Origin: Annona cherimola
Lineage: Eukaryota; Streptophyta; Magnoliopsida; Magnoliales; Annonaceae
Assembly (NCBI GenBank): GCA_030490835.1
Contig: CM059975.1
Coordinates: forward strand, 60,503,174-60,567,173
Direction of reading: 5' to 3'
Length of the DNA stretch: 64,000 bases
The notes beneath the pieces were generated by a model. That model searched no databases and was not told the origin of the DNA. It saw nothing but the letters and a program-made list of their open reading frames with translations. Below, piece after piece: positions 56,873 through 64,000 of the stretch; position 1 is the first letter of the stretch; every line of letters begins with the position of its first letter. The position numbers and the translations under genes were made by a program.

Positions 56873-57951
56873 AGTTCCTTTCTATACATATAAAAAGTAT
56901 ATTAATATTCTTTCTCATTTCATCATAATATATATTATAACATATACAATTAATCACTTTAAGCAGAATGGTTAGTAACCACTACTTCCATTCCACATGC
57001 ATCCTTAGTATAGCTATAAACAATTTCATATTTTCATTGAGCAACACTTTCTTATCCACATATTATATCCAATCAATCATATTTAATAGAAAGGATCGAT
57101 AACAATCTTTTCCTTTTCATGTACATTTATTATACAAGTGCAACTCAGTTTCACCTGTATATCACAAGTACCTTTATATCAAAACATATTATATTTGTTT
57201 ATCATTCAAAAGTCAAAAGAGACTTTTGCTAGCTTCATCTATCTTTTCCTTCTAAATAGCGCCTACCTCTAGGCTGTACAAGTGTAAACTCCTTAGTAAG
57301 TATACTGGTGCTAAATCAGTCTAATGTATTTTCATTCACATTTTCATTCTTTATGGACCCTGCACCGGGGTCTTTTATCATCATTTTCATTTCCATATAT
57401 TCTTTTTCCTATGGGCTCATTGTCATTCATAATTCTTAGTATATGGTCATCTAGTCATCAAGAAAGAGCTCCTCGACCACACGCTCACCTTGAGTGCGGA
57501 CTTCCTCTATCATTATTCCTGTCAATCATAAGGGGTGGACTTGGACCTTGTCTTTCTTAAATATCCACCATCTATCTACATTTTCCTCAATTCCTTATCC
57601 TTTCTTTACTTTTTATTTCCAGTGTTACCTTTTCATAGCGAAAAATTACATTTCCTTTATGAGCCATCTACCTTTCAAAACATAGCTAGTTAGTTATATC
57701 TGACAACATAATCATCACAAGACATCACATGTTCATACATCCTAAAATCATTATACATTTCATATATTCTGCAATTTCAGTCTATCCCTTTCATCATTTT
57801 CCATTCTTTCCTCTATGTTTATCTACCAATCCTTGCTAGGATACCATCTCTATGGTATCATATCTTTTCTTTCCACACTTATTTACCAATCTTGCTATGA
57901 TATCACTCTCTGTGATATCAAATCTTTTCTTTCCACACCTATTTACCAATT
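56873..57951 (-). other. G2 leader with decayed acidic upstream ORF
   Basis: Corresponds to 27240-28676 of G1. The block CCACCATCTATCTACATTTTCCTC near 57565 matches the NRWWG region of the upstream ORF near 28365, and TTCCTATGGGCTCATTGTCATT near 57400 matches the region near 27910. No frame is open. The plus-strand ORFs at 57324-58037 are shadows. The rest is AT-rich leader with TACCAATC/TATGGTATCA repeats near 57820-57960. Confidence 0.6.
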
Positions 57952-57964
57952 GTTTTGATACCAA
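57952..57964 (-). promoter_or_regulatory. Primer-binding site of G2 (tRNA-Met type)
   Basis: Minus strand TTGGTATCAAAAC, four bases from the LTR end (GGCGCCATA, then GAGC). Resembles the tRNA-Met primer site used by Tekay elements, with A for G at two places. Confidence 0.65.
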
Positions 57965-57968
57965 GCTC

Positions 57969-59204
57969 TATGGCGCCCCCGACCCAAGACGTCATAACCT
58001 GAGCCTTACTCCAAGATCGTTATCAATTGGTAAATGAGAAATAGGATTGTTGCCCTGATCACGCGGTGGGATTTTCGAATCCATTTCGTTTAGCAGAAAT
58101 TTTTTTTCTTTTCCTTAGTCATTTTTCAAGCAACATATACTTAATGTTAACTATACATATCATTCTCACCATTCATTTCGCAAGCAATTATATACTTGTA
58201 ACATATCAACTTTGTTACATACATCATGAACATTCATAATCTAATATCTTCATAATCAATACAAGCATTCAACCATTCTCTAAACATATCAATTCTAACA
58301 TCATAACTAACAATTTATTAACACATTAAGAACACCACTCATTCTTTTCTTCAAATTATCAGGTCCTTTCTCCTTTTGAGCTTCCTTAAACCTGTCTAGG
58401 GTTGGAAAAACAAAACGTGAGCGATAAACTTAATAAGTAAGCATTTTGCATTTTCATGAAAATGCATTTTTCGCCATTCAGTAGGAGACACATATCAAGT
58501 GATCAACTACCAACGGAAAGAAACCTTTCATATAAATTCTTAATAAAAACCTTTCATATAAACCCTTCATGAAAACCTTTCATATAAACCTTTCATAAAA
58601 TCTTTTTTTCATGAGGAAATTTGTATGGCCTAAAACGATTTCATATGCACTTTTTTCATGAGGATAATTTTATGCCCTAAAACGTTTTAATATAAACATT
58701 TAATCATGAGGATAAGCGTATGTCCTAAAGTGTTGTCATATAAATATTTAATGATAAGGACAATTTTATGTCCAAAAATATTTTCATAAAACATTTAATC
58801 TTAAGGACAATTATAAGTTCTGAAACATTTTCATATAACATTTAATCATGAGGACAATTGTATGTCCTAAAATATTGTCATATAAATCTTCTTATATGAG
58901 GACAATTACATGTCCTAAAATATTTTCATATAATCTTTTTTTTCATATCCCAAATTTTAGGCTTTTCAAAAGCAATGCATATGCATATAAACCTTTTTAT
59001 CTGTGTGGACATTTTTATATCCAGAAATATCTTTAAGTAAATACTATTTTCTGTGGACATTGTTATGTCCTGAAATATTCGTATGTCCCCATTTTGGGCT
59101 TTTAAAACAAAATATATGCATATACGTCTTTAACCCTCTAGTATGTGACACTTATCAAGTAATCATTCTTCCATAGGAAAGAAACCATCCATGTGACAGC
59201 ACCG
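57969..59204 (-). mobile_element. 5' LTR of G2, first part
   Basis: TATGGCGCCCCCGACCC, then very similar to the G2 3' LTR from 37696 to about 38905 (CCATGTGACAGCACCG). At 59204/59205 an Athila element is inserted; the remainder of the LTR lies beyond the window. Contains the GGACA...TGTCC array at 58600-59080. Confidence 0.9.
58600..59080. repeat. GGACA...TGTCC array in G2 5' LTR
   Basis: Same units and order as at 38310-38790, supporting the LTR pairing. Confidence 0.8.
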
Positions 59205-60188
59205 TGACGAGCTGCATATATGTCAATTAAAATGCTCGCTATTTACGCAAGTATACGTGCCGTGCCAAGTAATAAAGAGTGAGTAAAGTATCGTTCCCAC
59301 GAGGAATAATTAACCGAAATTATTAATTAGTTTAGTTGCTTCTAATGGGTAGAGAATTCTGAGTTTATGATTTAATTAAAATTAACAACTACAATGAGAA
59401 ATCAAAGTAGAGTTACGAAACTACTGGATACTAGGAACGAGTTTAATAATCGGGAATGGCAGATGGATAGCTCGGAATCCTTGAATCTAAACTATATCGC
59501 ATTGGTACTTTTTAATTGTATTGTGTATAGATTTACTAACCCAAGTTCATTAATCTCTATATATGTCTTCCAACATTATATAAAGCTAATTACACCCTAT
59601 TTAATTGTTATGTTCTCATGCCATTAAATAAAGTAAAATTGATAAGTTCATAACCTGTTTAATGAGTACACAAGGTTTAACGGTATATTCCTATCTGTTA
59701 AACAACTCCCCTTAACCAAGAGGAAAACTATGCCATGTACATGGATCTAGTAGGGATTTTCCTCTTCCAAGGATAAATCAAGCAATTAAATCATCTTACA
59801 AGGTAGCTAATCTTGTAAAAAATATTAAATCCATACATGCAAAGGTAAATCATACACAATCATATATAAAATCAAATATTCATTCTTGAAATTCAAAGAA
59901 CCAAAAACAGTATAGTTTAGAATTCAATTCATCCTAACTATCCATCTAATGGAGGTTTAGTTCAAAGACATGATCTCAACATCCATTACATCCATATTAA
60001 AAGTATCCATGACAGAAGAGAAAGAAAATTAGAAAGAAATAGAGAAAACTGTTTTCTGGCGGCTTCCACCAACGGGGTTGAATCCTCTCTTCAATCCGTG
60101 CTTTGATCGCGATTTTCTCTTTCTCTTGCTGTGTAGTTCATTTCTGAGCTCTCTTCCCCCTCTTCTTCCGCGCGTGAACACCTAGGAT

Positions 60189-60197
60189 CTATTTATA
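60189..60197 (-). promoter_or_regulatory. TATA box of A2 3' LTR
   Basis: TATAAATAG on the minus strand, 53 bp after the last palindrome of the array. Confidence 0.75.
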
Positions 60198-60249
60198 AAG
60201 CCCGGTTGCATAGCCTACGCACTGAAATTTGCATAGACGGATGTGTATT

Positions 60250-60587
60250 AGCGCCTAGGCACCAACTCTCTATGTGCTGGGCAACTTGGAACCTCTCTGC
60301 AAACCCTAGAAATTCATGTCTTGGCACCTAGGCACCAACTCCCTGGAGTTTTCACAACTTAGAGCTTCTCCTGGACATATTGTGGGATCATGCCTGGCGC
60401 CTAGGCGCCAACTCCCTGGAAGCAATGTTACTTGTGACTTCAAAAACCTTCAGAACTTTGCTTGCATGTTGATGAAGTGGAGCCTGGGCGCCCCTGGCTG
60501 GCGCCTAGGTGCCAACTCACTGGAAGCACTCTATGCTGAATTGTGCTGGTGTCGTGGCAAAGGCACGTAGGGTGGCGCCTAGGCACC
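60250..60587 (-). repeat. GGCGCC-TA-GGCGCC palindrome array in A2 LTR
   Basis: Units at 60250, 60323, 60396 (perfect), 60500 and 60574. Steps are 73, 73, 104 and 74 bp, the same series as in the solo LTR at 54444-54781 read in the other direction. Confidence 0.95.
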
Positions 60588-60832
60588 ATCCACCTCCCTC
60601 TGACTTGTCTTGATCTGCAGTGTACTCGCCCACATTGCCTTCATATATCCCGTCCTTCCTGCAAAAGATGGAAAAACTAAGTAAATGAACTAAAAATGCC
60701 TAATTAATGCTAAAAATGCCTAAAAACTAAATAATGCTCCTAAAATACAAAGTGAGTAAAAATTAAGCTAAATGTATATAAACTAAGCCTAATCTCTCGA
60801 ACATACGCATAAATAAAGTCTGAAATGGGTCA

Positions 60833-60860
60833 TGATAACTAGTATTTTTACAAGTTATCA
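60833..60860 (-). repeat. Terminal hairpin of A2 LTR
   Basis: TGATAACTAG and CAAGTTATCA pair over 9 of 10 positions around an 8-base AT loop. Confidence 0.8.
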
Positions 60861-60874
60861 CACCCCCAAACTTA
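60861..60874 (-). promoter_or_regulatory. Polypurine tract of A2
   Basis: Minus strand TAAGTTTGGGGGTG, touching the LTR start TGATAAC. Confidence 0.9.
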
Positions 60875-62001
60875 AATGTTGCTAGTCCTCGAGCAACACA
60901 TGTAAAAATAATGAATCAATGAATCAATGAATCAATGAATGAATGCAGACTCCGCCAACTTCCTTTGCTTCCTGTTATGCTTTAATCAATCCACTTATAT
61001 ATTTCACAAGGTCAAGATTAATCTAACTTGAAAAATCCTTCATTATACAAACAAGGCATGCCTTTTCATTCTCAAACCAAGTTACATGTAGATGCTAAAA
61101 TTCCATAATACATGGTCATAATTCAACACGTTAATCTTCCATTCAATCAGAAAACTGATTAAAGAAGTAATGAAAACAGACAAACCAAGGTTTAAACTGA
61201 ATTAACTGGTCACAGAAAAAGGTAATAAGTCACTGGGTTCAATTTCTATCAATTGCACATTCTTTTCCCCGCAAACTTATTGCAAAAATTCTCCTCACTA
61301 TATTTCAGGATATCTGGAGATCTGTTTTTTTTTTTTGGCTCCCCTCACTATATTTCAGGGTATCCGGGGAGAATTTTAATTTTAAAGCGTTATTACTGTG
61401 ATTTTCCTCTGCTTTTTTACTCGAACCTTGCCATTTGTTGATGTCAAGTCCCAGTTACTCAGCTCAGGTCAACCACCTCTTTTTTTCTGATGCCTTATTA
61501 CGGGTACTAAACATGCTTCTATGATTCTGTGAAATAATACCATTTTTGAACCCATTAAAGTACTTGGTCAGTATTTATTTAGTTCAGTTTTCATCATTTC
61601 AGTCTGGAAGATATGCATGTAATCGAATTAGAACAATGTATTGTGAAAATCCTTTTTAATTCTTTCACATGTCAATTTCAACTTGCTTTTATACTTGGTT
61701 TTTAATCTGAATTGCCCATTCTTTCATGAATTCAATTTCAAGTCAACATTAATCAAAAACAACCTTGCACATTTTCATAATAAAATGGATTGACACAAAG
61801 ATAACTTTCATTAGCTAGAATTGACATACATGCAACATAAAATAAAATATGAAAAACTAACCTATGGTTGAGAATTATACACCCCTCCAAACTTGAGAGA
61901 TGCAATGTCCTCAATGCATAATGATCTAAAATGAACCAATAATGAAAATACAATGAAAAGCAAAAATAAAATAAAACCAAAATGAAAGGACCGGGACTCC
62001 C
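60875..62001 (-). other. A2 3' non-coding region
   Basis: No gene. Holds an (AATGAATC)n repeat at 60911-60945, a duplicated CACTATATTTCAGG block at 61291-61372, and a second purine-rich tract with CAAGTTTGGAGGGGTG at 61879-61895, similar to the polypurine tract. Such a duplicated tract after pol or the extra ORF is usual in Athila. Confidence 0.7.
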
Positions 62002-63111
62002 TCAAGAATCAGACTCGGTGGTGTTCTCATCCTCGCTGTCGTTGGGCTGGGGCTGGGGCTGGGACGGCTGCCCAAAGCAGGCTCTGACCTCTGGTGGAGT
62101 CGGTGGGAAAGGCGGGAGGGTGGAGACATCGATCTGGCGGTCTTCCGCTATCCGTCGCAAGTAGGCCTCCATCGCCCTATCATGCTGATGCTGGCATCTG
62201 GCTTGGGCTGTAACCAAGTTCTCCAGGTTGGTTAGCCGCTCGCCCATGGATAGTAGCTACGAGGATGGACCTGTTGGTGGAGCCTCTATGGGGCGCATCG
62301 TGGCGGTGCTGACCCGAGGCTGGGTGAGGTAGGAGAGGTCGTCGATGATGGCCTAACAGTTCAGGACCTCCTCTGTCGGCTCCCATCTGACGTCGGCCCG
62401 CTTGCAAAGCCCAGTGATGATAGATGGGAAGAAATAGCTGCCCTAGGTTGCGGTCGCACAGGCGCAGATCTGATGGTAGACCAGCCTCCCAACATCGATC
62501 GTCAGCCCACTGTAGATGGCATGGAGAAGTAGTGCTCTATCCATCTTCACCTCGCTGACGTGGGTCGACAGCATCATCTGGGCCGAGATGAAGTGAAAAA
62601 TCATCCTCCCGTGAGAAAGTATGTTGCTCCGCTTGAAGGAGGTTAGCTGCCCGCCCGTCGACTTCCAAACCGGTGGCCTCTTGCAAAATGACCTGGTGAT
62701 GGAATTGGTATCTCGGTCTTCGCCCTCCAAAAATGCCTCGTACTCGTTTGGGTGAGGAAAAGGTGTCAACCCATAGTAGGCATTCATCGCCTCTGCATAA
62801 AAAGGGACGATCTTGCCCCTGACTTTCACCCACCCCTCCTAGTGCTCCACTGCGTTGGCATAAAACTCCTTGACTACAGGAGTAATAGCAGGCGGGGGTT
62901 GCGCCACAAAATTCTGCCATCTCTGAGCGTGCAAGTTAAGTAGTGAGGCATCGGAAAATTCATCGATCTTAATTCCTCTCTTCGGAATCAGACACCTTTT
63001 CTGGAGCGCGTCTATGTAGCGCTTGAAGGCCTGGGCTGACACAAATCTGTTTGCGTCAAAGTCCACAGGTCCCTGAACTTTCTTTCTTTTGGCCGAGGAT
63101 GATGACGCCAT
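62002..63111 (-). pseudogene. Extra 3' ORF of A2 (plant-transposon-protein type, 'env-like' position)
   Basis: One minus frame from ATG 63111 (MASSSSAKRKKVQGP) to the stop at 62002-62004, about 369 codons. Four TAG stops at about 62838, 62441, 62354 and 62252 break it. The basic N-terminus is followed by a domain with CLIPKRGIKIDEF, RWQNFVAQPPPAITPVVKEF, VRGKIVPFYAEAMNAYYGL, PPVWKSTGGQLTSFKRSNIL and LLHAIYSGLTIDVGRLVYHQ. It is the same order of conserved blocks (I/LP, GW/RW..F, FY, VRG..V.F, a basic patch, a YxIxxG-type block) as the extra ORF of C1. The C-terminus has a coiled coil (MGERLTNLENLVTAQ) and an acidic Pro/Gln-rich end. No signal peptide or membrane helix. The function is unknown. 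Confidence 0.75.
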
Positions 63112-63750
63112 ATCTTCCCTTGCAATCAAAAGTCCAATACAAAACAAGCCAAACTCCAAATGCACCATAAGCAATCACCGGTCAACCTCCACCAATCAAC
63201 CACCAAAAGCAAACAAGCACCAAACCAATGCCAAGCAATCCAAAGAACTATCCACCCAAATCAATCTCCAATCCGCAGTCCAATCCACAAAAACTCACCA
63301 ATCCAATTCAATTTTTCACTCAAACAGTTATCAAATCACTTCAAAGCAATTGGAATGCACCAAAGAATGGAAAAAATTTTACCCACAAAGCTTTTCGTCT
63401 GAAAATCTGAAATTGCCCTGTTTCTGCACTAGCGCCGGGGCGAGGGGGTGTTGGCGCCGAACGGAGAAGACGACGTTGATGGGGCTCAAAATGGAGCCCA
63501 AATGAAGGGGGAAGTGATGGGGATCTCAATGTGGGTGTTAGGCTTAGGATTTGGTGGTGAAAAACCGGAGTTTTGAATGGATTTGAGTGGATCTAAGCAA
63601 AGGGGAAAAAGAATGAAAACGGAATGGTTGAAATAGATGGAATGGGAGGATAAATCCTTGATGAAATGTGGTTAGATTTGAGTTGAAATGGCTTGAAATC
63701 TAGAGAAGAATGTTTGGATTTGAGAAATGGGGTTTTTTCGGTGCCGAGGC
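63112..63750 (-). other. Leader of the A2 extra ORF
   Basis: No supported gene. The overlapping plus-strand ORFs (63089-63505) are Asn/Lys/Gln-rich shadows. On the minus strand it is the 640-base stretch from the putative internal TATA region to the ATG. Confidence 0.5.
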
Positions 63751-63754
63751 GTGA

Positions 63755-63778
63755 GGGTTAGGGTTTAAACCCTAACCC
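63755..63778. repeat. 24-bp perfect palindrome of telo-box sequence
   Basis: Half-site GGGTTAGGGTTT followed by its exact reverse complement. AAACCCTAA is the plant telo-box, found in promoters of translation-related genes; here two face each other. Confidence 0.95.
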
Positions 63779-63782
63779 CAAG

Positions 63783-63790
63783 CTTTATAG
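63783..63790 (-). promoter_or_regulatory. Candidate internal TATA box before the A2 extra ORF
   Basis: CTATAAAG on the minus strand, 29 bp after the nearest palindrome (63819) and 5 bp before the telo-box palindrome. Same order, palindromes then TATA, as in the LTR. Confidence 0.5.
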
Positions 63791-63818
63791 GGCGTCCGGG
63801 TCGCGCTGTCCACGACCC

Positions 63819-63891
63819 GGCGCCGAGGCGCCCATGTTCTTCGGGTTGTTCATCATGGCGCCAGGGCGCCCCCATGCGACGCCTAGGCGCC
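63819..63891 (-). repeat. GGCGCC-type palindromes inside A2, upstream of the extra ORF
   Basis: GGCGCC-GA-GGCGCC at 63819-63832, GGCGCC-AG-GGCGCC at 63857-63870 and GACGCC-TA-GGCGCC at 63878-63891. The core is the same as in the LTR array but packed closer. A further GGCGCC at 63453 is isolated. Confidence 0.9.
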
Positions 63892-64000
63892 GATTTTCTT
63901 CATCAATCTTTTGTAATTTTTTTGCCTGCTTGCAAGCATGATCTTTGTGAAATTGTGCTCCAAATTATTTTCCTGAAAATAAAAATAAAAACAAAAATAA

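Larger units (their letters stand above)
59205..60860 (-). mobile_element. 3' LTR of A2
   Basis: TGACGAGCTGC...AAGTTATCA on the plus strand, 1656 bp. Carries a palindrome array (60250-60587), a minus-strand TATA and the terminal hairpin. Aligns throughout with the solo LTR 54177-55850. The ORFs 59394-59627 and 60316-60570 are not genes. Confidence 0.95.
59205..64000 (-). mobile_element. Athila-type element A2, 3' portion, runs off the window
   Basis: On the minus strand the visible part is, 5' to 3': non-coding region with palindromes (64000-63112), extra ORF (63111-62002), 3' non-coding region, polypurine tract and 3' LTR (60860-59205). The tract TAAGTTTGGGGGTG before TGATAAC and the related TCAAGTTTGGAGGGGTG block near 61880 with its TTGAGGACATTGCAT context are typical of Athila. 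The 5-bp target at the left is CACCG (59200-59204). gag-pol and the 5' LTR are outside. Confidence 0.88.

Noticed and set aside
62002..63111. True envelope glycoprotein
   Set aside because: No signal peptide, transmembrane helix, cleavage site or Cys pattern is visible. The domain resembles other plant transposon proteins of unknown role.
63755..63778. Interstitial telomere
   Set aside because: Only two units face to face; no tandem telomere array.

Overview
This is nuclear DNA from a flowering plant. It is AT-rich and built almost entirely of nested LTR retrotransposons from three lineages: Ty3/gypsy Tekay/Del-like, Ty3/gypsy Athila-like and Ty1/copia SIRE-like. I see no intact host gene and no rRNA, tRNA or CRISPR. 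The only non-retrotransposon coding trace is a broken FAR1/MULE-type gene at 34.5-36.6 kb. The species cannot be named from the sequence. Every coding region is damaged by stops and frameshifts, many of them C-to-T or G-to-A changes as expected from methylated, silenced repeats.

Left part (1-17.9 kb): the end of a Tekay-type LTR (1-1256); unrecognised sequence (1257-2318, continuing at 8175-8760) split by a 5.85-kb reverse Tekay solo LTR (2319-8169, duplication ATCTA); an Athila-type LTR (8761-10215); half of a forward Tekay LTR (10218-12683); a decayed Athila pol (about 12684-16400); and part of a reverse Tekay LTR (to 17892).

Middle (17.9-37.7 kb): the internal region of a minus-strand Tekay element G1 (17893-28676; 5' to 3': acidic upstream ORF, gag, protease, RT-RNase H-integrase). 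Its pol is split by a forward Tekay solo LTR (20757-25541, duplication ACTCT), which is itself split by a reverse SIRE solo LTR (21018-22608, duplication CTTCC). A truncated SIRE element (28677-30726) interrupts the G1 leader. Two Tekay LTR pieces, the FAR1/MULE pseudogene and a low-complexity spacer follow.

Right part (37.7-64 kb): a second minus-strand Tekay element G2 with 3' LTR 37696-42691 and 5' LTR starting at 57969. Its shrunken interior carries a nearly complete SIRE element (42771-53919: LTR, primer site, gag, pol, extra 3' ORF, two purine tracts, LTR) and an Athila solo LTR (54177-55850, duplication GGAAT). Its 5' LTR is cut by a minus-strand Athila element (59205 to beyond the window) whose extra 3' ORF is at 62002-63111.

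The most interesting signal is regulatory. SIRE and Athila LTRs each carry an array of lineage-specific GC-rich palindromes just upstream of the TATA box (nested GTCGAC units in SIRE, GGCGCC-TA-GGCGCC units at fixed spacing in Athila). In both lineages the same palindrome type recurs inside the element, upstream of the extra ORF after pol. In Athila it is followed by a TATA-like box and a telo-box palindrome. This suggests an internal promoter for the extra ORF that reuses the LTR control module.
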